Notes under the pieces: model-generated | Databases searched by the model: none | Seen by the model: the letters and a program-made list of their open reading frames with translations, nothing else | What the model was told of the DNA's origin: nothing | In this document: positions 35,174-44,118 of the stretch, one piece after another | How the letters are laid out: every line of letters starts with the position of its first letter | Position numbering within the stretch: the stretch's first letter is position 1 | Translations under genes and position numbers: made by a program | Assembly: GCA_963678305.2 (NCBI GenBank) | Contig: CAXXVV010000003.1 | Location: 1-64,000 of the forward strand | Reading direction: 5' to 3' | DNA length: 64,000 bases | Origin: G963676655 sp963678305 | GTDB lineage: Bacteria > Verrucomicrobiota > Lentisphaeria > Victivallales > Victivallaceae

Positions 35174-35599
35174 ATGAGCTATATCACATTTAACGACGTA
35201 ACGGATCGGATTCCGTTGGCAAACCTGGAGAAGCTTTGCAAGGTCTCCGGCGACGAACTGACGGAAATGGTCGACGCGATAATCGGCCAGGCCGAAAGCA
35301 CGGTCAACGGTTACGCGGCGGCAAAATACGCGCTGCCGCTGCCGGTTTCGCCGCTGCCAGGGCGCTGGAGCCTGGCGATCGCGGAACATGAAATCTATAA
35401 ACTCGGCCCCGGCGGTACGGTGCCGGAAAAGATTCGCAAAGGATTTGAAGATACGATGAAAGAGCTTCGCGACCTGGCTGCCGGTAGACTGGCGCTGCCG
35501 ACTGGTGACGACGGCACGGAACCGGAACAAAAGGTCGGCGCCGCGATCAAGGTCGCGAGCAATACGATGATAATGGATGATTCAATTTACGGAAACTAA
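35174..35599 (+). CDS. head-tail joining protein (Mu gp36-like, DUF1320)
   Basis: The 141-residue protein fits DUF1320: YITFNDVTDRIP at the start, DAIIGQAESTVNGYAAAKYALPLP, and IAEHEIYKLGP. In Mu gp36 belongs to the neck region. It is followed by a CCGGC-AACGT-GCCGG hairpin at 35601-35615. Confidence 0.85.
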   Translation: MSYITFNDVTDRIPLANLEKLCKVSGDELTEMVDAIIGQAESTVNGYAAAKYALPLPVSPLPGRWSLAIAEHEIYKLGPGGTVPEKIRKGFEDTMKELRDLAAGRLALPTGDDGTEPEQKVGAAIKVASNTMIMDDSIYGN

Positions 35600-35646
35600 C
35601 CGGCAACGTGCCGGAGCGATGGCCCTCACAATAGAGAACGAAAACA

Positions 35647-36192
35647 ATGATTACAGTTGAAATTACAAAAAATCCGTTGAAAACGATTGTCAGCCACGTT
35701 GAAAATCCCTCGGAACGGCGTGAACTCTTCGCGGTGATCCGCGAGACGATGAAACGCTCGTTAAGTGACGCGGCCCGGGCCAAAGGCGGCAAAAGTTTCT
35801 GGGCTACGGTAGCGCAATCAGTTACCGGCGAATCGGACGCGAATTCGGCAATTGTCGGCGCGACCCATCCGGCGGCGGCGATCCGGCAATTCGGCGGCAC
35901 GATCAGCGCGCCCGGCCAGGGTCCCGGCGCGACCGGCGCGAAGTACCTGTCGATACCGGTAAGCGACCGGGCTCGCGGAAAAAGTCCCAGGGAGTTCAAC
36001 AATCTGTTTTTTGTGATGGCCAAAGGCGGCGGGAAATATTTGTTCGACGCGGCCCATGAAGGCGCGCTTATGTATGTACTGAAGAAATCGGTAAATCATC
36101 CGGCCGATCCATGGATACCGTCAGACCCAAAAATAGAGAAAGACCTCCAGGGAGCCACCCGCGCCTGGTTGGATTCTAGAAGGAGAGTTTAA
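35647..36192 (+). CDS. virion morphogenesis / tail completion protein (Mu gpG-like)
   Basis: The 181-residue protein resembles the phage virion morphogenesis family (PF05069): an N-terminal helical RELFAVIRETMKRSLSDAAR, then ATHPAAAIRQFGGTI, and the C-terminal NHPADPWIPSD. Mu G and P2 S have this role in completing tails. It is 3 bp ahead of the next gene. Confidence 0.8.
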   Translation: MITVEITKNPLKTIVSHVENPSERRELFAVIRETMKRSLSDAARAKGGKSFWATVAQSVTGESDANSAIVGATHPAAAIRQFGGTISAPGQGPGATGAKYLSIPVSDRARGKSPREFNNLFFVMAKGGGKYLFDAAHEGALMYVLKKSVNHPADPWIPSDPKIEKDLQGATRAWLDSRRRV

Positions 36193-36195
36193 AAA

Positions 36196-36630
36196 ATGTC
36201 AAGATTAGCGCCGATCAGTAAAACCGAACCGATCCTGAATTTTGTTAAAACAAAACTTGCCGCGTTAAAAACATCCGAAAATGAGAATCGGTTTTCGCAA
36301 ATCGAAAAATTCCCGGGAACCAGCGCGGAGGCGCTCTTCGAGTTTTTACCGGCGCTTTCGATGCCCGCCGCCGCGATCGTTTACGGCGGCTCAGATGTCG
36401 CTAATTTTCCGCTGCGGAAACTTTTCGTGTCGATCGCACTTGTAGCCGAAGCTTACGCGCTTGATGATACTGAGGATTTACGCGCCCATATCGACGCGGT
36501 AATAACAGAACTCGACGAGCAGCTGGACGGAAGCGTTAAATATGAAGTTATCGGCGATAAAGCGTTCGACCTGCCGGGGAGTCCAGCCCTGGCGGCGGCG
36601 TTTGTCGACCTTGAAATAAGAGACCACTAA
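36196..36630 (+). CDS. neck/tail protein (Mu gp37-like, DUF1834 type)
   Basis: The 144-residue protein has the size and place of Mu gp37: LNFVKTKLAALKTSENENRF, FEFLPALSMPAAAIVYGGSD and ITELDEQLDGSVKYEV. An exact copy of the phage-end motif GGTTTTCGCAAAT is embedded in its coding region at 36290-36302. The 3' spacer (36631-36732) has hairpins and an ACTCATAACTCATAAC phrase. Confidence 0.7.
   Translation: MSRLAPISKTEPILNFVKTKLAALKTSENENRFSQIEKFPGTSAEALFEFLPALSMPAAAIVYGGSDVANFPLRKLFVSIALVAEAYALDDTEDLRAHIDAVITELDEQLDGSVKYEVIGDKAFDLPGSPALAAAFVDLEIRDH
36290..36302 (+). promoter_or_regulatory. copy of the transposase-end motif inside a coding region
   Basis: Exact GGTTTTCGCAAAT with extended similarity to the left-end site (GAATCG before, CGA after). 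It encodes RFSQI of the gp37-like protein. Confidence 0.5.
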
Positions 36631-36732
36631 GCCCGTACGACGGGCGGCGATGGCCCCGGCTATCGCCGGGAATAAAAAATTGAAAATGTTTTTCGCTCAC
36701 AACTCATAACTCATAACCGAAAGGAACCAACT

Positions 36733-37062
36733 ATGAGCGTAACAATCACACCAGCAGTAGGCGACCCGGTAGTAATCACCCCGATCGCCGGAAGCGTCAG
36801 CAAAGGCGGCGGCCATGATGATCGCGGCGGCGGCAAAATCCCGAACGCCCGGGCCGGAATTGCCAGGAACGGCTCGTTTGAAGCATTGATCGACGCAACG
36901 TTGACGGTCGCGGTCGCTTCCGGGCTCCGCACCGGTGTTGGCGAGCATGTCACAGTCGCCGGAGAAATCGAATCGTCGGACGCGTTGATCGACGTTGAAA
37001 TCAGCGGCGACGCCGTCCAGATCGCCAAGTTTACCATCAAAGGTACAACCGCCGCCGCCTAA
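36733..37062 (+). CDS. small beta-rich tail protein (paralogue 1)
   Basis: The 109-residue protein has alternating small hydrophobic and Gly/Thr residues and a disordered GGGHDDRGGGKIPN segment. It shares size and look with the next gene, and the pair lies where a tail tube is expected. GAAAGGAACCAACT precedes the ATG. I infer a structural tail role; no family recognised. Confidence 0.55.
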   Translation: MSVTITPAVGDPVVITPIAGSVSKGGGHDDRGGGKIPNARAGIARNGSFEALIDATLTVAVASGLRTGVGEHVTVAGEIESSDALIDVEISGDAVQIAKFTIKGTTAAA

Positions 37063-37116
37063 GTCCGTACGATACATAATAAAAAAATATGCATGACCGC
37101 ATAGAAAGGAATAATT

Positions 37117-37455
37117 ATGTCAGTATTACCATTTGATAATGCCGTCATCGGCTCCACTCCCGTGCCTGCCGCCGCATTTGTTCACGGATCGGGTACGATC
37201 ACCCTGAAAGGCGAGGATACCGCCACGACTACCGCTGACAACCGGATTCATAACGACCGGATAGCGGAAAACTTCGAAGCGAGCTGCGAGCTTTACGGCG
37301 ACCAGACCAGCCTCGACAGCGCGGCCGGGCTCGGCGGCGCCGTCGTCTTTAAGTCCGGAGAAGATACAATTCTATCCGGAACCGGGATCGTCAGCGCTGA
37401 GTACTCGAAAGAGAAAAACACCACCAGTATTTCAATCGCCGGAGACCCGGATTAA
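37117..37455 (+). CDS. small beta-rich tail protein, tail-tube candidate
   Basis: The 112-residue protein reads AAAFVHGSGTITLKGEDTAT, then NFEASCELYGDQTSLDS and STISIAG-like TTSISIAGDPD, a compact beta protein like small siphovirus tail tubes. No sheath gene accompanies it. AAAGGAATAATT is upstream. The following 84 bp include a phrase of GAACATCGAACATTGAACGT units. Confidence 0.55.
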   Translation: MSVLPFDNAVIGSTPVPAAAFVHGSGTITLKGEDTATTTADNRIHNDRIAENFEASCELYGDQTSLDSAAGLGGAVVFKSGEDTILSGTGIVSAEYSKEKNTTSISIAGDPD

Positions 37456-37539
37456 CCGAAATGAACATCGAACATTGAACGTTTAACATTGAACATCGAA
37501 TAATAACATCGCTGCCCGTCGACGGGCAAGGAGGCAAAA

Positions 37540-38001
37540 ATGGCTATTAACGGAATCCCCGTAAAACTCAGAGTCGAAGATAAAGACGGCAAACTGACCC
37601 AACTTGAAACTATCTACTTCGCGACCTTCCGCAAATGCCCGGCCCTGGCCGGAATCGCTAAAAGTATCATGAAGCTGGATACGCAGATCGCGAAACAGCG
37701 ACGGCTGGTCGAACTCGCCGCTAACGAGCTGGCGGTCGCTTCGAGAGAAGAAGTCGACGCGGCGGCTGAAAAACTTGACGCGGCAAACCAGGAAATGCAT
37801 AAAGTCGACGATAAACATACCGGCGAATACAGCAAGTTTTTTGAAACCGGCCTTCATGCCGCCGGTTACAGCGACACGGATATCGAACGCTACCGCGATT
37901 ACGTCGACTTCCGGCAAATGGCGGAATTGCTTGAGATCAGCCGTCTGGGAGCTGGCCGCTGTGATTTTTTTACGGAAGAGAACCCAGTCCCGCCGAGCTG
38001 A
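37540..38001 (+). CDS. tail assembly chaperone, zero-frame product
   Basis: The 153-residue protein is highly helical and has no enzyme motif: GIPVKLRVEDKDGKLTQLET at the start and a coiled coil (RLVELAANELAVASREEVDA). Near its end GAT TTT TTT ACG (37963-37974) contains seven T in the heptamer register X-XXY-YYZ. A second frame opens there, typical of the lambda G/GT chaperone arrangement, just upstream of an F-like gene and the tape measure. Without slippage it ends TEENPVPPS. Confidence 0.75.
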   Translation: MAINGIPVKLRVEDKDGKLTQLETIYFATFRKCPALAGIAKSIMKLDTQIAKQRRLVELAANELAVASREEVDAAAEKLDAANQEMHKVDDKHTGEYSKFFETGLHAAGYSDTDIERYRDYVDFRQMAELLEISRLGAGRCDFFTEENPVPPS

Positions 38002-38186
38002 GTTTTTATATTGCCCAGAGCCGGATGTGGCGGGCGGCCGCTTTAAAAAGCGGCCTCGACCCGGAAACGCCGGTCGAAGATATCCTGCTGCTGAACGAAG
38101 ACAAAGACGGCAACCTGTTAGTAATCGAAGAATTAGAAAGAGCCAAACGAGTCCTGGAATATGCCCAAAGAACCGCTGACCAATAA
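37540..38186 (+). CDS. -1 frameshifted tail chaperone (G-T type), predicted
   Basis: A -1 slip at T-TTT-TTT (37965-37971) gives 144 zero-frame residues joined to 71 residues read from 37971 (YGREPSPAELSFYIAQSRMW ... EELERAKRVLEYAQRTADQ) with stop 38184-38186, 215 in all. The -1 frame is open from 37965, immediately at the slip site, and has stops upstream. The extension is well formed and overlaps the start of the F-like gene by 26 bp. Confidence 0.75.
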
Positions 38187-39420
38187 ACAGGCAATTGAAT
38201 ACCTGGTAAATAAAAAGATCGTGCCGACGGAAAAAACCGCCGCCGAGATCGTCGAGTCCTGGACCGCGCGCGATCGGGCAGAAGCGTTTTTCAGCGCCCA
38301 AGTTACCCGGGCCGATGTGCTGGAAGCGATCCGGGGCCGGATCAAACAGGTTGTCGAGGGTAAGATGACCGCTGACCAGGCGCGCTGGTGGCTTCGCGAG
38401 TTTCTCGTTACCGACGGCCGGAACGCGCTAAAACAAATGGGCTTTCTGGCTGATGAAGCGGATATGAATGAGTATAACCGGCTGGTCGAACTTGGCAGCA
38501 CGCGGCGGCTGAAGCTGATCATCGAGCAAAATGTCCGGAACGCCCAGGCGGCGGCCGAATATGACGGCTTTATCGAAGCCAAAAGCGTTTACCCGTACGT
38601 TGAATACAATACCGCCGGAGACGAATTTGTTCGCCCGGGTCATGCCAGGTGGAATAAAACAGTATGGGCGGTTGATTCGGCTGAAGCCAGAAAGATATGG
38701 GCTCCGAATGATTTTAACTGTCGCTGCTGGATGCGACCACTGCGAGCTGATGAGCTGGCCGGTCGACCGATCCAGTGGAAAGCCCCGGAGGTTTCTGAGC
38801 TGTCGCCGTCCGGATTTGAATTTGATCCGGGCCTGAAGTCTGGAGAGCAGCTTCCGGCGGTTATTTCGGCCAAGCCAAAAACTCAGCCGCGCGAGCCGGT
38901 TACTTCTCCGGTAACGCCGGAGCCGGAACGCGCTCCGCTGGAATTACCGACCGGCCAGGCAACAGCCGAAATCATCAAGCCGATCCCGCCGAAAAAGCAG
39001 TGGCAGCCGGATATCCTGGCCGCGTATTCCGGAACCGGTAAAATAACGCCGGATATTCGAAGCGCGGCCAAGGCTAAAGCTAAAGAAAAATTTACTGGCC
39101 AGATTGTTAAAAACGTAAATTCCGGGCAGGAAATAAAGATGGCGTTCACCGGCGCGAAACACACGATTTCACAACACGGCATTACCATCGCGGATATTGA
39201 TTTGCTTGATTCCGCATTTGAAATTGCAGAAACCGGTTTACTTGCCGGTTTTGAGCCGGATAAGCTGAAGCGCCCGGACGTCAAAGGAATTTATAAATAT
39301 CAGAAAATAATCTCGACGCGGCTTGGAATAGTCCTGGCCGAAATGATCGTTCGTGAAACAAATATGGGATCAATCTTTTACAACATCCGGGCAAAAGAAA
39401 ACCCGCCGGGACAAATCTGA
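38161..39420 (+). CDS. Mu gpF-like head morphogenesis protein with added C-terminal domain
   Basis: The 419-residue protein carries the Mu F / SPP1 gp7 core with RPGHARWNKTVWAVDSAEAR, then WAPNDFNCRCWMRPL (cysteines typical of the family). Residues about 230-290 are Pro-rich. The C-terminal 100 (TGAKHTISQHGITIADIDLL, KGIYKYQKII, VIVRETNMGSIFYN-like) resemble PBECR/Barnase-EndoU-like nuclease domains that phage F proteins often carry. It sits after the tail chaperone, an unusual place, since in Mu F directly follows the portal. Confidence 0.72.
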   Translation: MPKEPLTNKQAIEYLVNKKIVPTEKTAAEIVESWTARDRAEAFFSAQVTRADVLEAIRGRIKQVVEGKMTADQARWWLREFLVTDGRNALKQMGFLADEADMNEYNRLVELGSTRRLKLIIEQNVRNAQAAAEYDGFIEAKSVYPYVEYNTAGDEFVRPGHARWNKTVWAVDSAEARKIWAPNDFNCRCWMRPLRADELAGRPIQWKAPEVSELSPSGFEFDPGLKSGEQLPAVISAKPKTQPREPVTSPVTPEPERAPLELPTGQATAEIIKPIPPKKQWQPDILAAYSGTGKITPDIRSAAKAKAKEKFTGQIVKNVNSGQEIKMAFTGAKHTISQHGITIADIDLLDSAFEIAETGLLAGFEPDKLKRPDVKGIYKYQKIISTRLGIVLAEMIVRETNMGSIFYNIRAKENPPGQI

Positions 39421-39501
39421 CGCGGACAAAACCGCCATCAGCCGTGCGACGGGTCTTTCAATAGATAATTATACAACGTCAATTAAAAAAAGTCAAATCA
39501 A

Positions 39502-42012
39502 ATGAATAAAGATTATACACTAGCCCTGAAGTTCACCGGTAAAACCGGCGGCATCGTCCGGACCGTTAAGGCGTTGTCTAAAACGATCGAAAAGGATTTG
39601 ACGATTGCGACCGGCAAAGTCGAAACTTCGGCCGGGCGCATCAAAAACGAGTTTCACGGCGCCGCTAAAGCGGTTCAACCAATGGTTAAATCGCTTAACT
39701 CGGCCGTCAGCGTTTCGGATCGGCTGACGAGTAATTTCAACAAAATCGCCGCCGCGTCAAAAAAGGCCGCGTCGATTAAAGCGCAGGCCCAAACTTCGGC
39801 GATGCTCACCGGTAAGCTGACGGATATCGTCAGAGCCCGGACTATTAAACCACCGCCGCTGCCGAAACGGCCGTCAATACTGCCGGAAGCGTCGCTGCCG
39901 AAACCATCGATATTACAGAGATCAGCCGGGCTGATCGGCAGAATGGCTGGCAGCGCCGGGCGAATCGCAGCGGGATTCAGTAAAGCGTCGTGGGTTGTCG
40001 GCGGCGGGCTGATTAGCGGCCTGGGAAAAGTGGCTGGCACTGTCTTTAAAATTGCCACGTCAATTACTTCTAGAATTGTCGGCGGTTTTAAATTGGCGTT
40101 TAAATGGGCTGGAAAAATCGGCAAAAGTCTGCTGCATTTGCCGATTACCGGTTTGAAATTCCTGGCCGCTGGCGGCGCCGCGATTTACGGCGCGCATAAA
40201 GCCCTTGGCCCGGCAGCCGAAATGGAGAGGTACAAAGTCCAGCTCGACGTCATGAAAAAAGGGAACCTTTACGATTTCCTGACAAAAGCTTCAGCCGGTA
40301 AACCGTTCCAGATGGGCGAAACGGTTCAAGCCGGGGTACTCATGGAAGCCTTTAAGATTCCAGCAAAACAGTTCCTGGGTACGGTCATGGACGCCGCCGC
40401 CGGATTTAAAAAGCCGCTGGAGGAAGTTGTCCGAATGCTCGGTTACGCGCGCAGCGGCCGGACCGGCGAAGCGCTTGAGAGCTCCGCGCGGATCGGAATC
40501 ACCCGCAGCGACCTGCGGAAATTCGGGATCAGGTTTGAAAAGTCCGGCCAGGCCACGGCCGATACCGCCGACAAGCTGATGACCGCGATGATCGCACTGA
40601 TGAAAAGCCGATTCGGAGGCATGGCTAACCGGATCGGGACCACCACTTACGAGGGCGCTGTCTCGGACTTCAAAGACAGTTTGTTCCGGGCGTTTGCCGG
40701 GGCCGGTGAAAAGTTTCTGCCGTATGCGACGAAGATTGTCCGATCGGTTTCCGCAGTTGTGGCGAATATCGGCAAGAAGCTGAAAACGCTGCCGTGGGCA
40801 ACATGGGGCAAACAACTCGCGGACGGCGTTAAAGCAGCCGGAAATGTTATCAATAATCTGATGGACCCGAAACGCCTCGGAGAAATCGGCGAATCACTCT
40901 CAAAGGCATGGGAGGGCATTAAACCGGAAATCCCAAAACTAGGCAAAGCGTTAGTTCTTGATTTAGTTAATCTGGTCACTACGCAACTAAGACCGGGATT
41001 TATTGAGATAATGGGAGTTGCTTTTCAGGCGTCAAAAGGCCTTATTGGAAGTCCGATAAAAGATGCTTTTTCAACAGCATGGAACACGGTCTGGACCGGT
41101 ATTACTTTTGCCGGAAAATGGGTTACCGATAAACTGTTTAATGGCATTGGCTTTGTCGTCAAAACACTATCTTCAGTGTTTCTTGATATTGTAAAAAAAT
41201 TTGCGTCACTGGTAAATAAAATTCCAGGTATAAATATTGACCTGAAAAAATTCGACGACAAGAAGGCCGAAATAAAAAATAGAGTTGATAAAAATGTTGC
41301 CAGGGAAAAAGAGCGAATTAAGTATAAAGATGCAAAAGCTTATCGTAGTGGTCTAATTAAACTCGACTCGGAGAAAGCGCTGGAGAAATGGGATAAGGAG
41401 CTTAAAGACGCCAGGAAAGCTGCTAACTCGTCTGGAAATTTTAAGAATACCAAAGCCGTTTTAAAGCGGATGGAAAAAATCATCGATCCCAAAGACGCCA
41501 ACGGTAAGCGGACTAAAGATAACCTTTTTCGCCGTGCGACACAGACGCCGGAAAAGGAAAAGATTCCGCTGTCGCTAATCAAGGCCGGACGCGATACCGG
41601 TTATATCGATGGCAAAGCCGTCGCGCTGACCGCCAAAGAGCTGCAGCATAATGCTGAAGTAATGAAAAAAATTGCGGAAAAGCCGGACAAATATCGCCTG
41701 GCCGATCCGAAAGGCGATGCAATAAAAAAACGAGAGGCCGAAGCGGAAAAAAGACGTCAGGCCCGGGAAAAAGTCAATCAAAACGTCGAAGCCCTGCTTA
41801 ATCCGAAATCCCCCGCTGAACTGTTAAAGCAAGCAATCCCGGAGATTTTCGGGCGTAGCCAACCTAGAGCAGAAAGGGACGTTTTCGGGCGCGAGATCAA
41901 AGAGGTAACAACCGAGATCAAGAACGGTAACTCCGACCAGGTCGATCTGCTGAAAAGATTGGAACGGCAGCTGATTTTATTAAACAAAAAATTGACGGAT
42001 AACACACCATGA
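39502..42012 (+). CDS. tail tape-measure protein
   Basis: The 836-residue protein is the longest phage gene. It has a long helical and basic N-terminus, a Gly-Ala-rich hydrophobic middle (about 140-240: AGLIGRMAGSAGRIAAGFSK), a further domain with GKPFQMGETVQAGVLMEAFK, and charged helical repeats at the end. Such a plan is typical of tape-measure proteins, which fix tail length and enter the host membrane. It overlaps the next gene by ATGA. Confidence 0.88.
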   Translation: MNKDYTLALKFTGKTGGIVRTVKALSKTIEKDLTIATGKVETSAGRIKNEFHGAAKAVQPMVKSLNSAVSVSDRLTSNFNKIAAASKKAASIKAQAQTSAMLTGKLTDIVRARTIKPPPLPKRPSILPEASLPKPSILQRSAGLIGRMAGSAGRIAAGFSKASWVVGGGLISGLGKVAGTVFKIATSITSRIVGGFKLAFKWAGKIGKSLLHLPITGLKFLAAGGAAIYGAHKALGPAAEMERYKVQLDVMKKGNLYDFLTKASAGKPFQMGETVQAGVLMEAFKIPAKQFLGTVMDAAAGFKKPLEEVVRMLGYARSGRTGEALESSARIGITRSDLRKFGIRFEKSGQATADTADKLMTAMIALMKSRFGGMANRIGTTTYEGAVSDFKDSLFRAFAGAGEKFLPYATKIVRSVSAVVANIGKKLKTLPWATWGKQLADGVKAAGNVINNLMDPKRLGEIGESLSKAWEGIKPEIPKLGKALVLDLVNLVTTQLRPGFIEIMGVAFQASKGLIGSPIKDAFSTAWNTVWTGITFAGKWVTDKLFNGIGFVVKTLSSVFLDIVKKFASLVNKIPGINIDLKKFDDKKAEIKNRVDKNVAREKERIKYKDAKAYRSGLIKLDSEKALEKWDKELKDARKAANSSGNFKNTKAVLKRMEKIIDPKDANGKRTKDNLFRRATQTPEKEKIPLSLIKAGRDTGYIDGKAVALTAKELQHNAEVMKKIAEKPDKYRLADPKGDAIKKREAEAEKRRQAREKVNQNVEALLNPKSPAELLKQAIPEIFGRSQPRAERDVFGREIKEVTTEIKNGNSDQVDLLKRLERQLILLNKKLTDNTP

Positions 42013-42818
42013 GCGAATCAAAAAGAATTATCGGATCAAGCAAAGTCCGCAAGGACCGGGATACCGGGACTTATTCGATCGAGTATTACGTCCAGGCTGA
42101 CGACCTGGCAACCTACATGGCATCTATCGGCGATATCGCGGAGTGGGCGCCGGACCCGGCTCGCGTTTCGTTTGTCGACAAAACCGAGCTTGCCAACGAC
42201 CGCTGGATTATTTCGATCGAAGCCGAACCCGACGCCACGGCGGTGCCGGGCTCGATTACCGAAGAAATCGATATACTGGACCAGTTTGAATGGAAATATA
42301 AAAGCAAGTCGTTTTATTATAAACCGTTATATTGGGGCGTGCGCCAAGCGACCGAAAAGGATATCGCCAAAGCATCCGGAGGTATTAAGGTTAAAAATAT
42401 TGCCGGAGACGATGCACAGGTAAATGACTGGATCTTTATGAATTTTTTGAAAGATACCGCTCAATTAAAAGGTTATGCAGATTACAGCAATAGTGTTTTC
42501 GACAAAAGTAGTCATCCGAATATCAAATATCTCAATCAAAATGTTCCAACCGATATTTTCGAGGTGACGTTTTATTCTGATGAAACCCCCAAAAATCTGA
42601 AAAATTTTAATGGCATTAACGGTAAATTCCCCAGCGATTACGAAGTCTATAACGGCAACGTCGCCGGGAAATGGTGCATGATGATTCAAAAGCTCGAGAG
42701 CGTACAAAAAGACGGCGAGACGTATGTCAAGGTGTTTCGGCGCTTTGTTTATGCCTGGGGCGGCAAATGGAATGGTGATCTGTTTGGCGGTACCTGGGGC
42801 CATTGGGAAAAAGGTTAA
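42009..42818 (+). CDS. distal tail / baseplate-type protein, unknown family
   Basis: The 269-residue protein directly follows the tape measure. It is rich in aromatic residues (FEWKYKSKSFYYKPLYWGVR) and ends VYAWGGKWNGDLFGGTWGHW. Neighbours downstream share the WW and YxxxWxI flavour. I infer a role at the tail tip, not a function. Confidence 0.55.
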   Translation: MSESKRIIGSSKVRKDRDTGTYSIEYYVQADDLATYMASIGDIAEWAPDPARVSFVDKTELANDRWIISIEAEPDATAVPGSITEEIDILDQFEWKYKSKSFYYKPLYWGVRQATEKDIAKASGGIKVKNIAGDDAQVNDWIFMNFLKDTAQLKGYADYSNSVFDKSSHPNIKYLNQNVPTDIFEVTFYSDETPKNLKNFNGINGKFPSDYEVYNGNVAGKWCMMIQKLESVQKDGETYVKVFRRFVYAWGGKWNGDLFGGTWGHWEKG

Positions 42819-42820
42819 TA

Positions 42821-43171
42821 ATGAATATTTTGGCAAAGATCAAAGAACTGGAAGAGCGGCTCGATGATATAGAGATCATTGAGAACGAATATATCGAGCC
42901 GGTTGAAACCGGTCTCGGGACTGAGTTGATTATTAAAAATCAGCCGACACCAGCTGAAGACGTTGAGGACGCCCCAGATGCCGTTCCGTGTAAAATCGTT
43001 GGGGGAACTGGTCCTTATGCCGTCCAGATTTATGCTAACGGCAAAGGGAATGACCCTACCGGCAACGGGACACTGGACGTGCTTGAGTTGCTTTGGCAGG
43101 AACAAATACCTTCGGGTACTTGGGTTATTGGTCATGAATCAACAGTAATAGTTACCGGGGAGGATGATTGA
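42821..43171 (+). CDS. tail-tip protein with N-terminal coiled coil, unknown
   Basis: The 116-residue protein begins with a short coiled coil (NILAKIKELEERLDDIEIIE) and continues as a small beta domain (CKIVGGTGPYAVQIYANGKG). ATG 42821 is preceded by AAAAAGG; an upstream in-frame start at 42803 would overlap the previous gene. It overlaps the next ATG by one base. Confidence 0.6.
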   Translation: MNILAKIKELEERLDDIEIIENEYIEPVETGLGTELIIKNQPTPAEDVEDAPDAVPCKIVGGTGPYAVQIYANGKGNDPTGNGTLDVLELLWQEQIPSGTWVIGHESTVIVTGEDD

Positions 43172-44118
43172 TGTCTTGGCGTGAGTCAAATAGTACATTC
43201 AGAACCCCTCCGATGCCTCATTCGAAGAATAACCCTAAGGATGTTTTTTGGATTAGATACGGTGGGAGTACAGATAATCCCTGCAGAGTAATCTATCAGG
43301 AAGAGTCTGGCAATTGGATTATGGCGTATGAAATTGGACCAGGTTATCTCCCGAATGGGTCAACTCGAATAGCAGAAGAAAGATATTATCCGACATACCA
43401 TCTATCAAACGGCAAAATGACTTACTTTGCCAACCAGGTTATTCATTGTCTTTGGTACAATCATGAGTCGGGGAAATGGATTCTCAGCGACTTGTATGAA
43501 GAGACATTGTTTGAGGAATGGGTTTGGAATGATTCAAGTGACACCTCACAGGGCGGGTATTACACCGGCACGAACTGGTGGGAGGCTGATCAATTGCCTT
43601 CCGGAGATGGAGAAGTTGTTTCTTTTGTCGGTAGGGGTTTATACCGAGGTACGGAATTTGGCGGCTTTAACGGTGAAACATTTGAATTAGCCTTTTACTG
43701 GAATAGATGGGAGTGGATTGAAGAGCAAAACAACCCGCCGTTCGGAGAATATTTGTATAAAGGAAATGATCCCAATTTTGCAGATAGCGTGTTTTGCTTT
43801 GGTCTTCCTCAGTGGACTGATCAAGATGGGAATCAATACATTCGAAGCCTTGATAAGGTTGGAAATTATTACACGTACGGAAGCATTTATTATAATTTTG
43901 CGACTGAAAAATGGATGATTGGGTATCCGGGAATAGATCAAACTTGGTGGGAGGGTTCGGCATTGAGTAAAGACTCCCAAGTCACGTTTGCGTTCAAAAA
44001 AGGTGACAATGTCAGCCCTGATGTAACAGGTGAAAATAAGGTTTTTACTTTTGATAAATATGTCTCTGGTAATAGTTCGGTAAATGTTTTAATGGGGCAG
44101 GTTCCAATATGGCTGTAA
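43171..44118 (+). CDS. Trp/Tyr-rich tail adhesin-like protein
   Basis: The 315-residue protein is made of irregular repeats of about 60 residues, each with a Y/F, W-I/L, and WW core followed by G-rich turns (ESGKWILSDLYEETLFEEWV, TGTNWWEADQLPSGDG, ATEKWMIGYPG...WWEG). It looks like a receptor-binding beta repeat protein. The true start is ATG 43171. A similar module ends the protein at 47769 (MQYVVSSLFTYSSEYG, QWEFWMW). Confidence 0.6.
   Translation: MSWRESNSTFRTPPMPHSKNNPKDVFWIRYGGSTDNPCRVIYQEESGNWIMAYEIGPGYLPNGSTRIAEERYYPTYHLSNGKMTYFANQVIHCLWYNHESGKWILSDLYEETLFEEWVWNDSSDTSQGGYYTGTNWWEADQLPSGDGEVVSFVGRGLYRGTEFGGFNGETFELAFYWNRWEWIEEQNNPPFGEYLYKGNDPNFADSVFCFGLPQWTDQDGNQYIRSLDKVGNYYTYGSIYYNFATEKWMIGYPGIDQTWWEGSALSKDSQVTFAFKKGDNVSPDVTGENKVFTFDKYVSGNSSVNVLMGQVPIWL

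Noticed and set aside
36733..37455. Tail sheath or contractile-tail genes
   Set aside because: The proteins here are only about 110 residues, far too short for a sheath, and none of the later genes is sheath-like.
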